From Tricholoma matsutake (Eukaryota > Basidiomycota > Agaricomycetes > Agaricales > Tricholomataceae), in NCBI GenBank assembly GCA_026075535.2, contig AP026540.1, positions 12,400,001-12,464,000 on the forward strand: DNA of 64,000 nt, in the 5' to 3' direction. The notes under the pieces were generated by a model. It did no database searches, was not told the origin of the DNA, and worked only from the letters and a program-made list of their open reading frames with translations. Shown here in pieces: positions 12,010 through 25,734 of this stretch. The first letter of the stretch is position 1; every line of letters begins with the position of its first letter. The translations under genes were made by a program, and so were the position numbers.

Positions 12010-12780
12010 ATGCCAGTGGTGGAAATTGAATCTTATCTGCATTCAAGGTTGGTTTCCCATTTCCTCCTTTGCCTATTCATGTTGCACTGAGTCAAGATAC
12101 TAGCCTAGTAAATCACTGCCAAAGTATTTCATTTCTTAGAGTGCAAAAGTTGTGCAAGGTTGCCAACTTTTGCCATCCAGTCTATATTCACCTTTTGTTT
12201 TACAGTTCAAGCTTTCAAGGATGCAGCACAAACCCATCGTCTAGCTGTAGTCCTGTTTGAAATTTATGCTTCAGGTTATTACTCTCTACTTGCCCCTCCC
12301 AATTGCTGTCCCAAAAGTATCAGGGAACGTACCTAGGAGACTCTATAAACAATATCCCAAGTACTCTCTTGTTTTAAAATTGTTATTGTGCTAACAGATC
12401 CTCCTCAGACTTGCTTCTAGTTTGTTCTACAATGCTTGAACTCTGCAAGGACTACCTGTTGACTTGAGCCCATCCCATCTTCAATGTTATTACACCTACA
12501 TCCTTGGCATACCTCGACACCTTCCTCCTGTCTCCTTTACTATGGTACACTTGCAACTCATGTTTCAAACCCATGTATGCATGCCCACAGAATACAATAT
12601 CAGCCTAAGGACCTTATACCTTATGACTTTTGAACTGTCACCTATGCGAGATGTTTTATCATGTCTGTCTAGATCTCTCATGGATGGGCACTTATTTGTA
12701 CACATTGTCTTCGACTCCTGCCAAGCGCCATGTGATGGGTCAAGCATGATTGCGGTCCCAACATGACATTCGCAATAGTG
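12010..12780. repeat. Third, mosaic copy of inverted-repeat sequences
   Basis: 12060-12450 matches 20770-21130 in direct orientation (shared GTTGTGCAAGGTTGCCAAC, GCTTTCAAGGATGCAGCACA, GAGACTCTATAAACAATATC). 12590-12780 instead matches the left arm at about 11555-11770 (CTGTCACCTATGCGAGATGT). The copy is therefore a patchwork of pieces from different parts of the repeat. Confidence 0.7.
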
Positions 12781-14685
12781 ATTTCTTTACTCCAGAATCT
12801 CTTCAGGCAGGCAAATCAAAAACCACATACATGTTCAGATTATCCAGTCTCGAGTGCATTAGGCATGATTGTAGGCCTGATCCGTTGTTCACCACGGCAA
12901 ATTCTCCAGGCTAGAGTTACTTGAGACAAAACATGCATGGTTGCAACCTCAATGCCGTATGATGACTATAGGCGACCTTTGCAATGATCCTTGAACTGCG
13001 CAACCTGTATGCATTGGGTTATGCAATGATCACGGTTACAGGCCACCTCTTTGTGAATGAAGATACTTGGGACAGCATTCCAAGTGACCTTTGAACATGG
13101 GCTGGATCATGTGCATGGATTTGTCAAGCATAGTTGTGGGCACAATGTATTGTATGCAACAATAGGGCTCCTTCTGAGCATGAGATTCAACAAGTTAGTC
13201 TCACATAGCAGATTCTTATTCTTAAGGCTGGCACAATGTTCATCTCCAGGCATTTTGCTTCACAGCGGAAGAGCTTTGGGCATTAAGCATTCTCATCAAG
13301 TGTTAAACTACACTCACAGGTCACCTGCTGTTGATGTAATTGCAAGTGATACTCTCACTAAACAAATTGGGAGTGGTGTGCACACATTTTATTTGTTGAT
13401 GTACTTTTGAGTGCTGCCTTCTTTCTGCCTTTCCTGTGTGCATCAAAGACCTTGAATCTATTTTGGAAGTTTGAGTTGGTCCTGGTAGTCACAAATACAT
13501 CCCAATGCCCTCTGTTTGTCCTCGAACCCCTACATGAAACCTGACCACAATCTCATCTGCTTCTCCAGACAACACATCGTCCACATTATAAAGTTTTTGC
13601 CCTCTTGGAAGCCACAACTCGTTGTATTTTCTCTCCAAAGCCCTGCAGGTGCTACAGGGTCAGCCTCCTCTCAGTATTGGGTCAAGTGCTATGGGGGGCA
13701 CATTGATTGATGGTTGTATGATATATGTGATCAGGTTTGATTGAGAATATTGAGGCGGTGAAGTCACTTGGACATTGGGATTTGATGTGCCAAGTCTCAG
13801 TGGATTTGTACAACCAATGGTGCACATACTCTGGGGAATGCAGAGAGACAAGCAGTAGTGATTATTTCATGTGTAGAGCTGATGACAATGCACACATCAC
13901 TTCCACAGGGTATTAGCCTCTCACTTTCTGCCTTAGTACATACTCCACTGTGCTCCTCATGCCATCTAGCTGTCTTATTTTTGCTCATGCCCTCCATGCT
14001 CTTAGAACCAATGCACCTGTTACTCCCACCTCTGCTCCGCATATTGAGCTATGGCCAACTCCATCTGTGCTCCCACACCCATGGCTATTCATTCTCAAGT
14101 GGTCATCTTGCAGCAAGGACTTTTGAAAGTCAATGTCAGGAAGCCATCGACAATATATCAATAGGTTCAGCCTTATGCCTGCCTCACCAGCCCAGAAACA
14201 AAGTGATTAGATATGACTTGTTATGATTTTATGTGACTGCCAGTTTCCATGCTTCAGGGTGAGCAGAGTGGCAGAAGATGAACAAGGTACAGAACAGCAG
14301 AAACAAAGTTAATGCTATTTGGAAGCCTGCTATTGACCTGTAGAACCAGTTGAGACCCCAGGCCAATGGGCATGGCCTTGACGATACTATCACTAGATTA
14401 TCATATCTTATCAGAATGGTACTTGATCTGGAATTTCTCATGGTCACCTTTCAATTGTTGGTAGGTTGCACATTTCAACTTCCTTGAAATCTTTCTCCCG
14501 GCCAAACATATTCAGGTTACACCAGGTCTAAGCCTCTCAGAACAGCAAATTGCATAAAATGACCCACAGTGAGAGCTGTGTCATCTTATGCTTATATTTC
14601 TCATGGACAATTTCACAGGTTATTGTTGATGCAAAGGCACAGGTGCAATGTCAACTGCACAACTAGTTTGCACACTTGGCAGTGA
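12781..14685. other. Spacer sequence, nothing recognised
   Basis: More satellite-like fragments up to about 13020 (for example ATGCATGGTTGCAACC), then frames of at most about 120 codons that resemble nothing I know (13057-13410, 13858-14226). Confidence 0.4.
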
Positions 14686-16015
14686 ATGTCGGGGTTTTGA
14701 TGGTGTGTTGTATCATGTTCGTTGAAATTCCTTGACTCACCATTCTGCTGTAGGTTCAACTAAGTTTCAAACCATATCAGGGTGGGATAGCTGGTAAGTT
14801 TTGCTTTTTGTCCAAACTGTTCTAGTTTAATGATTACAGTTGCTCAGCTCAGTTCACTTTCCTGTTGCCTGTAAATTTTACGCAACCTCTCCACCATGTC
14901 TCGCATGCATTCCAGTCATCAAGGCACCATGGGTTGTTGCAGCTACCATAAGTGGAACAATGTGATCAGGGTGTCCAGGACCAATGTGTGGGCTCTATCA
15001 AGTGGATGATCAAGGATATGTCTGACTGCCAGTTTATCAGGTATGTAGCATCTTGTGTGTCTCTGCATGATACTGACTTTCATTTAGTTATTGTGATGCT
15101 GGCACATGTGTGAGTACCCACACCTCTTCATCCAATGCTATCCCAACAACCAATGCCAGGGCTTCTTATCTTTCAGTTGGAGGTGGTCACCACCACTTCA
15201 CCTGCCACCTCAGGAGCCAGCAGGGGGGTTGGGGTTGGGGTATAACAATGAATAACTTCCTCACACCTGTGGTAGGTTTCATATCTCTGAGCTGTGATGG
15301 TGCATACTCATTTTTTTAGTAGAACTGATGGATCCCAGTTTTCACTGAATGCAGGCATCTGATCTGGCAGCACATTTCTTCAGTGTTGATGAATATTCAT
15401 TGCCGTATCGCGGTTGATTCCTTTTATCGCACAAGCGCGATCTTCAAGTTCCTGAGACCACTGTTCTTTCGCAGTTTGGAAGGCTCAGCAGAAGGTATGT
15501 ATCTCATTACAAAGGTATTGCCATGGCTCAAATTTGAATTTAGGTTCCTTCATCTTGTGGGGCTCAAGGCATGACACTGGACAGGTGCTCTAATTTATAA
15601 TGCGCTGGAGTGACATACCTTCATTGATTGTCACAGGAATGAGGCCTCCAAACCCTACCCTTGTGCACTGATTTGGTCAGTTGCCCCACACTTCACTAGC
15701 ACTGGCAAGCAGTGAATTACATTGGGGTTTTGATGGTGTGTGTTGTAGTGTGTGTTGTATAATGTTTGTTGAACTTCCTTGACTCACCATTCCATCTAGG
15801 CTCAAGTAAGTTTCCATCTGTGAAGTCATATCGGGGGTGGAAAGTGATGGGATAGCTGGTAAGTCCTGCTGTTCTCCTTGAAACAGGTTTGAGTCTGATG
15901 ATAACAGCTGCTCCACCCCAGTTCATTGTCCTGTCACTTGCATGCAATTGCTGTCAAGCTATCATGGTATCTATTACCGGGCCTTGCACACATTCCAGTT
16001 ACAAAGGCATTGTGT
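14686..16015. repeat. Direct repeat pair of ~250-300 bp, about 1030 bp apart
   Basis: 14690-14940 and 15720-16015 share GGGGTTTTGATGGTGTGT, TTCCTTGACTCACCATTC, GGGATAGCTGGTAAGT and CACATTCCAGT/GCATTCCAGT. The second copy has insertions and many transitions. Confidence 0.7.
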
Positions 16016-16921
16016 TGCTATCGAAAAACTTGGCAAGAAAATATTGGCTGAAGTGAAGTGCAGCACTGTACCAGCGGCCGATGTGTAGTTCTGTGGGTTG
16101 TATACGTATGACCAAGAAGGCTGGTGATGATGTTGCCTCTAGCAATTGCTGTAGCCATCAACTCAAAACCTTGCTTTAGGTGCAGCACAACTTCCTGAAC
16201 AACTGCCTGGCATTTTCGCTTCAATACGAGGTTTCCATTGTAGAAATCAGCTATATAAATGACAAGATATCAGTTGGATATCAGATGCAAAGTCAGGCAG
16301 CACCATTTTAAATGGGACTTGTCACCAACCTTTGGTTGGCTCCTCGTGGCCCAGGGAGGTATATCGCACAGGACAGTGTCATTTGCCAATAGATGATGGG
16401 GAAACAGATTATATGCACCAACATTTGTAATGAAGTTGAGCAATTTTTGTCTGTCAGTGTTAGGATTTGAAAGCGTGGCTTCCAGTAAGCAACCAATATC
16501 TAATCTTATCTTGTTGAACATACCAAACAAACCAACTGGTCAACTTTTGTCAATGTACATGTATTGTCACTGCAATGTTTCTGGCTCTGATACTAATGGT
16601 TTCTTCTGGCTTTGTTGGTTCTGAATCGCTGCCCCTTGTTTCTTTTGTGCATCAAGCCCCTTCTGCTGGTCATTCATATTTTGTCTTTCTTCAGTGTTCT
16701 TTAATTCATAAAGGTCTCATTGTTATGGACATTCTGTGCTGACTGCTATAAGAGCAGTGATGGATGACTAAGCCTGCTTGTTTCCTAGTTGTATCCCACA
16801 ATGAAAGCTCCACGATATCCAGCAACCAAGATTCTACTTGCGACCCATAGTCCAACTCTAAATAGGGCACATCATTGGGTTGAGATAGACATATGTCATC
16901 ACTCACTACTTTTTGGCCCAC
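15677..16921 (-). other. Possible unrecognised gene segments on the minus strand
   Basis: Minus-strand frames at 16706-16921, 16270-16530, 16018-16224 and 15677-15916 have protein-like composition: NKIRLDIGCLLEATLSNPN and, beyond a stop, ADFYNGNLVLKRKCQAVVQE. They could be exons of one gene separated by short introns near 16625 and 16250. I recognise no family and cannot fix splice sites, so this is a weak call. Confidence 0.25.
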
Positions 16922-17134
16922 CTAATACTTCTTCTGGCTGTTTTCAGGTTGTTCCAATCCACAAGCAACAGTTTCCCATTTGACACCCCCTCTGAAAAGA
17001 TCCAGGTCTAGTCACTATCATTCCTGGGCAGCACATGGATGTAAGATCCTGCTCATGTTGGAATTTCAACTTCCTGCCTGACCTACCTCTTTTCATAGAG
17101 TGTTCCAGTCACATGAGAAGTCTTTTCAGTTGAC

Positions 17135-17721
17135 ATGCCACCCCCCTTGTCACTGGGCTGGGATGAACTCCACATGGATGATATTGGTCAGTTCTGGTAT
17201 ATTTCACCTGAGGTTCATTTGTTGACAGTCCCAGATGAGGAAACGACTGCTACACATCCACAGCGACAAACCCTGTTCAAACTGGTGGCAACACCTCTCC
17301 CCTGGGACCTGATTCCCAAGACTCCGGTCAGCACTGAATCTCTCTTTGCTGCCTGCATATTGATGTGTTGAATCATACAGCTGCTGTTCACATGTTACCC
17401 TTAACCTACCGGAGCAAGTGCAAAATTCGCTTAATTGAGGAGTACATGGGGTGGTTCAAATCATTAGGAAATGCACCCCTTGAAACCCCACCTCCATGCA
17501 ATAGCACAGTTCATGGCAACATCTTCATCCATACAGATGGAAAGAATGCACTGCAGATGTGGATGAGAACCACTCAAAAGACTTGGGAGCCTATCAATGC
17601 AGGTCATAAGCATCCTTATCTCCCCAGCTATCTGTTTGTCATCAAGAAGGGGAGGCCGAGCTGGGTCACTCAGAAGACCATTGCAACATATACCTACCAG
17701 AACATAGCATTAGCATCTTGA
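17135..17721 (+). other. Unrecognised coding segments, two overlapping frames
   Basis: 17135-17371 (PPPLSLGWDELHMDDIGQFW) and 17365-17721 overlap by a few bases in different frames and both have sustained protein-like composition. The second includes LNHTAAVHMLPLTYRSKCKI, NIFIHTDGKNALQMWMR and KHPYLPSYLFVIKKGRPSW. The order suggests one protein with a frameshift or small intron near 17360. No start context or family is recognised. Confidence 0.3.
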
Positions 17722-18777
17722 TTGACCATAGTATTTCCTTTTATAACTGGCACTATTCACTTGAGAAAAGTTTTGAGTTCTACCTATGTTATAGAACATT
17801 ATAGAATGAGTATTTCCAATCAGTTTAGGTGTGGTATTTCAGTTGAGGTAAAGGTCAAATTTCAAATACTCATCTGGTGAGACCCCGTTTCCATCTTCTA
17901 CCTGTCCACAGTTATTTGATCTGCATCCTGCTGCCTGCTTTTCTCTAAAATCTTTATCATGATAGGACAAAGACCTTCAATGAGGGAGATGGAAAATTCA
18001 AGCATGACATAGTCGCAGCTGCAACCAGTTCTTGTTCTGGATTGGCCATCCCCAATCGGACTTGCCACTTGGTCTACAAATATCATCCTGGGGTTGAACA
18101 CTGGTTCTGGCGACCCATGGCAGGATCTGCTTCTTCAGTGGCCCAAAAACTACAGGCTACTTGGGACCTCCTTCTCATGAGGCCACCATGCCAGCTCGAG
18201 CAATAAAACCAGTTTAGACCTTTTGCCGGTGCATTTCTGGCAGTAGGGCAGCCACGCCAGGTTGTCTCAGATTGTCTGCAGGCCCAGCATGGCCCTGTCC
18301 CTCCCTCAAGTCACTAGGCAGTGTTGTTTGGCCTGGGCTGACTGACCTTATTCATCAGGCAGTTCAATAAGTCACTAGTTCTCAATTTCCAAAGATGTGA
18401 TCCATGAACATAGGTAGATCAAGCATGGGAATCATTCATTTGACCTCAAGTAAGTATCAGTTGTGACTACAAATTTTAGAGACAAGTTACTTTAAATTTA
18501 TTACATAATATGTGACCAACAACTAGAATTGGAACTAGCTAAATGTTACATTCCTGTCAAGTAGTTGGCTCACGTCCAGCACTGGACAGAAGCTTAGAAC
18601 TGGATCACTGGGTTGCATGCTGACAATTCCCTCTGCCACCTTGCTGCCCCCCTAGTCCAAGCACTCCAGTAGCTAGTTTCTTTGCCCCACAAGTACTAAA
18701 TTGTCAAAGAGCTAAGCTGCCTTGGATAATGTGTTTGTTCTCCACTCCAGTTGGATATAAGATGTCGCTCTTCAAGC
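17722..18777. other. Non-coding, nothing recognised
   Basis: No convincing frame on either strand; short AT-rich runs around 17750-17850 and 18480-18560. Confidence 0.4.
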
Positions 18778-19748
18778 CTATTCCCTGGCTGCTTGATGAG
18801 GGATGACTGAGTATGCAATGAGAACCTGGACAAAGACTCGAGGCACTGAAGGCCCAACACCCAGTGCACAGTATTGCACCATGGATGCTCCTATAAGTTT
18901 TGTAAGCACTGAGGAAATTATCTCCCAGGTTCGTTCATACCTGGCCACTTGAGAACTTTTCATCGAGCTTTAGGGTCTCAACAAAGGGTGCAGAGGCAGC
19001 GATTGACACAAGGATTTTAGAGTCATGCTCTGTGGAGATGTCCAAATGTAGGTAGGTGATGTGTGGAGGCGATGACATGAGGGACATGAAGAGGTGGGTG
19101 TGAGTGTCTCGGGAGTGTATGTATGTCACCATGATCTGGCAGACCAATGGGCTGATGGCCACCAATGCAGACACACACGATGAAGGTCCTGATATCTCAG
19201 TGGTTGCAAGGGAGGGACACCTAATGCATTTACATCTCATTGGGTTTGACAATATGATTGTCATGATATGTGGATTGCCGATCAAGAAACTGATGATCCT
19301 GCTATGGGGAAGCAACATTGCTGAGAGCAGGGCCAGGTTGGGAAATCACAGATTTCTGAACTGTGCTGAGCCCTCCATGGAAGTTATACATGGTCGCTGG
19401 ATGATAAGGGTATCTATGTGGGTGAGGCAAGAAAGTAGCTGCCAGACCTTTTGAGTAAGTGTAGGGAAAGGTTGCTTCAGGTGAAGTTCCAAAGAAGAGA
19501 TTTCATCTGAGAAAGCTTGGTTGTGGAGCACTAATGCATTGTAGGCATCGAGGGTCTTCTCATTTGATATGCAGACAATGGCCTGGAAAGACGGCTGTCA
19601 AGCTCAAAGCCCTCGAGTGAAGATAATAGGATGAAAGCAAACCTTGGGAAATGTAAGAGATAATGCAAGCTGAAAGAAGAGTTATAAGATCTGCACCATA
19701 AAGATATGTATCACAGAAGCTGACTTGATGAGCCCAAGTGCAAACCAT
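18778..19748 (-). pseudogene. F-box/LRR-like protein gene, broken
   Basis: From about 19531 down, one minus-strand frame reads SSLELHLKQPFPTLTQKVWQ, HIDTLIIQRPCITSMEG and QFRNL. It meets TGA at 19346-19348 and continues in the same frame with FPNLALLSAMLLPHSRI, then HITYLHLDISTEHDSKILVS and PFVETLKLDEKFSS. The alternating leucine pattern and the aligned strands are those of basidiomycete F-box/LRR proteins; the TGA falls within a typical L-R-FPNL segment and fits CGA decay. A shift near 18950 leads to a last segment ending at 18778. The upstream part to 19748 (VCTWAHQVSFCDTYLYG) may be the N-terminal exon. It lies in the spacer between the inverted-repeat arms, just outside the right arm. Confidence 0.45.
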
Positions 19749-19991
19749 CGATGGAGCAGTTTAGCTTGGAGGATGCTATGATGTAGGAGGCCTTTCTACT
19801 TGTGAACACATAACATTCCCTCCAGTTTCAACTCAGTGATCATATGTGATGCTCACCTACATGAGCCAGCTGGATTAGCACTGAGATTGTCTAGAGGATG
19901 TTTCTGCACTATGTATGTGAGGGCACACTGATGATACTGGGAGGGTAACCCACTAAGCTAACAATGAGATTGTTATCACCTGGTAGTCTCA

Positions 19992-22900
19992 ATTGGGCCC
20001 ACAATCATGCTTGACCCAACACATGACAGCCAAGGTTTTTGATTCGCCTGCCTGAAGTGAGCCTGGCATAAAGAAATTACCGTCGCAAACATCATGTCAG
20101 GCCCTCAGTCATGCTTGACCCAACACATGGCAATGTGTGGGAGTCAAAGACAATGTGTACAAATCAGATAAGTACCCAGCTGCAGTAATCATGCATGAAA
20201 GATCTCATATAGGTGACAGCTTGAAAGTTATAAGTTATAAGGTCCCCAGGCTGATGATGACCTTGGCAACCATGCACAAGATCTAGTACTAGAGGTCCAT
20301 GGGAGAGGTGTATCAAGAGAACAAGTAGATGACTAGGCTTGAGTTGGAATCAGTACCAATCATGCCTGATAGTAAGCAAGCTTGAGATGTGAACATCTCA
20401 CATAGGTAACAAGATCCCTAGGCTGATGTTGACCTTGGCAACCATGCACAAGATCTACTACTAGAGGTCCATGGGAGTATCGAGAGAACAAGACACTTGA
20501 CTCAGAACTTGGTCACCATGTAACCATCTGTCACATAAATGGTCACAACTCACATAACACTGCCTTAGCTCCGACCCTCAGGCCTCAGGCCTCACCGCTG
20601 TAAACCCTGGTTGCAGTTGTAGGCTCAGCGAGGTCTAATGCCAAAACTTGGGCATGGTTGCCAATTTTGTCATTACTAGTATTCAAGTTCATGCTTGTTT
20701 TATGGTTTAAGCCTGGCGATGGTTGAAATTGAGTCTGATCCATATTCAAGATTGGTTTCCCATTTTCTCCTTTGCCTATTAATGTTGCACTGACTCAAGA
20801 TACTTGCATTCTATTAGCCTAGTGAATTACTGCCAAAGTATTTTGTTTCTTAGAGTGTGAAAGTTGTGCAAGGTTGCCAACCTTTGCCATCCAGTCTATA
20901 TTCACATCTTGTTTTACAGTTCAAGCTTTCAAGGATGCAGCACAAACCCCAGGTTATTACTCTCTATTTGCCCCTACCAATCGCTGTCCCAAAAGCATCG
21001 GGGAACATACCTAGGAGACTCTGTAAACAATATCCCAAGTATGTCCCTTGTTTTAAAATTGTTATTGTGCTAACAGATCCTCCTCAGACTTGCTCCTAGT
21101 TTGTTCTACAATGCTTGAGCTCTGCAAGCACTATGTGTCAACTTGAGCCCATCCCAAGTACATCCCTTCCTTTAAAAAATTATTCTACTAACAGATCCTC
21201 CTCAAACTTGCTCCTGTTAGTTTTACCACCCTTAAACTCTGCAAGCACGATCTTCCAACTTGGAAACATCCCGAGAGCCTCAGAAAGGTGGATGGAGTGG
21301 CCTTGATATTGAAAATCACATCACACATCACAGTTCCTCCCTGAGAACCCATTTTTTTGCAGGATTCCTACATATTCATATGTCACATCCAACTACTTTC
21401 TACGAAATCAGATCTAATCACAAATATTCATGTCACTTACATAGGACAAACATACTAAATGTTGCTCACTGTGATTTAATAATCGTGCCAGCGGCCAATT
21501 CTCCAGACTAGACTGACTAGAGGTAGGCAAATTGAAACCCACATCTATGTCCAGATCAGCCATCATAGCAAACAGAAACTTGCTTACAGGCAATTGAAAA
21601 GGACATCCACATCCAGATTGGCCCTGATCATGCTCCCAAGTATTGAGTGCCATTGTTGGGTCAAGCATGATTGCGGGCCCGACATGACCTTCACAACGGC
21701 AATCTTTTAGGCCAGGCACAGGCAAATCAAAAACAACATCTACATTTGGATTCCATTATGCTCTGAGTAGTCTTGAGTGCCATGTGTTGGGTCAAGCATG
21801 ATTGCAGGCTCAATACATCCCTTGCCATGGTGGACTTTCTGGGCTAGACTCCCTTGAGGCAGGCAAATAAAATGGAAACATTCACGTTCAGATTGCATTG
21901 GGTCATGCATGGTTGCAGGCCCAATGCTCACCAAATGCATACAATGATAGATGGCCTTTGCAATGATCCTCAGCAGCATAACCTGAATGACTTACTTGCA
22001 TTGTGTCAAGCAATATTAATGATCCACCGTACAGGTCCTTGGGACATTCTTGACACCTCCCTGACCTCCACTGAACTCAATCGAGGCGGTATACAGCAGC
22101 ATTTGGCTCATGTAGAAAGATTGCATTTAGAAACTGAGAGTAGACAGGTGGGCCTGAGCATCGAGTTAAGATACCTAAAGTCTGGGGAGGGTATGTTGAG
22201 AGCAATAAAAAGGTTACCTTTTAAGCTTGGCTGATGCTCAGATGCGACAGTATTTGGTGTGAGCACAGGTATTGTATTTCTGGGCCTAGGGTTGTGACAG
22301 AGGCAGAGAGCTACTGGGTACAATCTCGAAATGGATGGGATGATCAATAGTCCCTGGAGGTTTGGAGTCTTGTTCATGAGCGCGCATCTTGAAGCATCTT
22401 GAAGAGATGGAAAGGAAAGTTTACGTGTTTGCCAGGCGCACAAATTTTGAAACCTGGGGAGCAGGGCAGATGAGGGAGCTTGATGTAGAACAGAAATTGC
22501 AATGTGGTGGATAAGTGACCTTCGCAAGATTGGGAAATTACAACAAATATCAAGAATGCCTGGAGACCAAGGCAATGACTGTGGCGCATTGATGCACAGA
22601 TTGCTGGGATCAGTCTACTAGTGTCATACCTGTGGGTAGAGCACTCACCTTTATCATAATCTGGATGACAGACCAGCATTGAACTGCTGATAGTTGAAAT
22701 TAGACTAGTATATTCCTGCCCAGATCAAGTAATAAGTGTTGGGCAGGTCCACATGGGCACTGAAGCACCCTTTGAAGAGCCTGGGTTTCTCATGCCTCCA
22801 AATGTGCCATGGATGAGCAAGTAGGAGGGAAGACCAACTGATCACCACAAGATCATGCTGATGTCATTCAAAGTTACAAAGAACACAAGATTATATAAGT

Positions 22901-23784
22901 CTGTGGACAAAAGGTGCTATGATGTCAGATTCTGAATCCTCCCTGGCCCTCGCCAATGAGCCAATGCCCACATTCTGTGATGACATCCACCCTAGCATCC
23001 TACCTTTGCTTGTGCATACCAATCTAGCTTATTACTCTCATGCGACATGTCCATTAATTATTCATACTGGTCTGCCATCATCTGTGAGACGCATTCAAAC
23101 ACGCAGAGAGAGAAATAGGCAGAGAAGCCAATACAATGCAGTTTCCACTTCTTCATCGGAGTCAGTGCATGGTGGGCCATTACCTCAACAGGTGTGAGAA
23201 ACAATAGCAGAGGACACAGATGGGCAACAAGTGATCAGAAAACCACCAGGTGAAGCTGGTCAACCAGGACGGTGAGGATATACCTTGGAGAAGGCAGTGG
23301 CACCTACCTGGGATAAATGAGTATTTGAAAGAATTCAGGTATGTTGCCATGTGTAAACTCACATGTTTTCATTGAATTTGATTGACCATTGATTGAGGAG
23401 TATGTAAAGCTTGTTTCAAAGGATGAGCTCAACCTCACAAAAGTGTACACTCATCAGAAGATGGGTAATATTCTGAAAGTTGTCGATAAAGTATGCAGAA
23501 GTTCACATAACTCTCTTGCATATGAACAATTAGAATTACAGGTTTGAGAAAAGTTTGCCACTGTCAACAAATTTGACAAAGTGTGGCCAATCCATGACTT
23601 TATAAGGGCGCACTTGACGACATGTTCATATGCAGCGAGGTTAAGTGCCAAGCACAATTGATCATGCTAAGAGGTATCACAGTATTTAGCAGGATATATG
23701 ACCCCGTCAGGTGGTTCACATCTTCAAAGGGAGCTGCTGAAGGGTAATATTTATGTCACTTACATAGGACAAGCATACTAAATG
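19992..23784. repeat. Right arm of the ~4-kb inverted repeat
   Basis: Reverse-complement match to 7622-11838. It contains satellite cores at about 20000, 20105, 21660, 21787 and 21905. Small frames inside (for example 21854-22234 and 22919-23197) have counterparts in the left arm but look like chance frames, interrupted differently in the two arms. Confidence 0.8.
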
Positions 23785-23839
23785 TTGCTCACTATGATTT
23801 AATAATCGCACCAGTGGACCATGACTCGGACTCACCCTC

Positions 23840-24175
23840 AGGCACTCAGCCTTGTAAACCCTGATTCCATCTACCGCAGTTGGACACTCAGTGGTCCAAT
23901 CTCCAATCCAGAAAATCGTGCATGGTTGCCAATTTTGTTATTACTAGTATTTGAGTTTGTGCTCATTTTATGGTTTAAGTATGGTAACAGTTGAAATTGA
24001 GTCTTATCCGTGTTTAAGGTCAGTTTCCCATTTTCTCCTTTGCCTATTAATGTCACACTGACTCAGATACTTGCATTCTATTAGCCTAGTGAATTACTGC
24101 TGAAGTACTTCATTTCCTAGATTGCAAAAGTTGTGCAAGGTTGCCAACTTTTGCCATCCAGTCTATATCCACCTC
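23840..24175. repeat. Extra partial copy of inverted-repeat sequence
   Basis: It matches about 20590-20900 in direct orientation (CATGGTTGCCAATTTTGT, CCCATTTTCTCCTTTGCC, TTCTATTAGCCTAGTGAATT), directly beyond the right arm. The arm's own material is thus duplicated at its outer edge. Confidence 0.75.
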
Positions 24176-25734
24176 TCACTAGTGCGTGCTTGAGCTTCCC
24201 AGCTGCTTTCCATCCCAAGTGGGGATACAGATGCATGGCAGACCTTTGGATAGGTGGGCTTAAGGTGTGGGTGGTTATGAAGGCAGAGCTGACAAGGAAG
24301 ATGGCCATGGAGGTTTATCATAAGCACAGGTTGTTGGTGTTTGCAAGGTAATTGATTTGCTTAAATCCCTCATGGACTCGCTGTTTCCACTGAGCTGATC
24401 CAGGCAACCTGCCTCCCCACCACCAGACCTGGAACTCTCCGTGCAAACCCCCCCACCCCCACATGTAACAGGAAGTGCCACTGTTAGTACCTGCAGTGGA
24501 GGCTCTGTTGTCTGTTCAGTTCATCCTCGTCGATGGATCCACCCATGTGCCTGCCCTCCGCCTTGTCATCATCCTCGCCCTGCACATCAACACGATCATC
24601 ACTGATGTTCCATCCACATTCTGAATGCCCTAGCAAACCCATTTGCCTACATTCTGTAGCCCTCCTGCTAGGCACTAATCCAAGGCCGTGATGCTGAGCC
24701 TGCACCATCTTCCCCTCTAGGTTGAAATGTGCTTGCCCAAACCAGATGTCAAATTGGGTGTCGATGGTGCTACACCATTCAGCTCATTCCACAACCAGGC
24801 CTTCTCAATCTCTGCTGCTCCATTGAAGCTTTAGCCACATCATCCACAGCAACACCACATACACACCCTGCCACTCCACTCATTTATCCTTTGATGATCA
24901 TGTACTAAGTGTCAAATCTTGTAGCAGAGGATTTAATGGTGAGTCTTCACCCCTGCCTGCTTCTTTGCATCATCTTGTTGTTATGTGCTCTGCTTTATCT
25001 TTTACTGACACTCCTCTTTCAGCAATGTGGCTTAGTCATGGTCATCTTCAGCCAGGAAGAATGAGGATCGTGAGTAGGGAAGGTGCCTCGACCATGAGAT
25101 GATGTCATCTTACATACCTTTGATGGACATAGACCTAGAAAGAGAGAGAGAGAGAGAAGAGTCAATAAACAAACAGAACATGATATGAGCAGGGAACATA
25201 CTGGGTATGATACCTTTGACACATGTAGACCCTCATAAGGTTTCACCACAGACTAGGATGATACCTGCAGATTACTCAATAAAGTGCCCTAATACAGTTC
25301 CCACAACTGCCCATGGGATGGGCACTGCCTTTCATGAATTTGAAATTTAATATTTCTAGGTGGTGAAATCTCTATTAGAATCTTTGCCTTTCGTGATCTT
25401 GACAACCTAATGTGAAATTATTACTTTCATTATACCAATCACGAGGTTGAAAGCTGGCCTTTCTGAAACTATTTCTGCAGATTGAAAGCCAGCCCCTCTG
25501 CTCCCAGAATGTTAAACTGAACAGCTGCTGAAAGGCTTGTTAAAAGTCTTTGTGAAAGTCATGCTTTCACACAGGCTTTGACCAAGCAGAAAGAAATTCT
25601 TTTATGGATCAGAAAGCATGACCAGAAAATAACACTTTCTGATCTAATTTCTGAAAGCCTTTCAGGCAATTGATAAGTTAAACATCACCTTACAAAAATA
25701 CTTTCAGTATCTACACTGAAATGTCATGACAATT
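24176..25734. other. Non-coding, nothing recognised
   Basis: A short AG microsatellite at about 25139-25158; otherwise only weak frames (24484-24708 on the minus strand is acidic but unsupported). Confidence 0.4.

Noticed and set aside
21854..22234. 126-codon frame in the right arm as a gene
   Set aside because: The matching left-arm sequence does not keep the frame and the composition is not protein-like; treated as chance.
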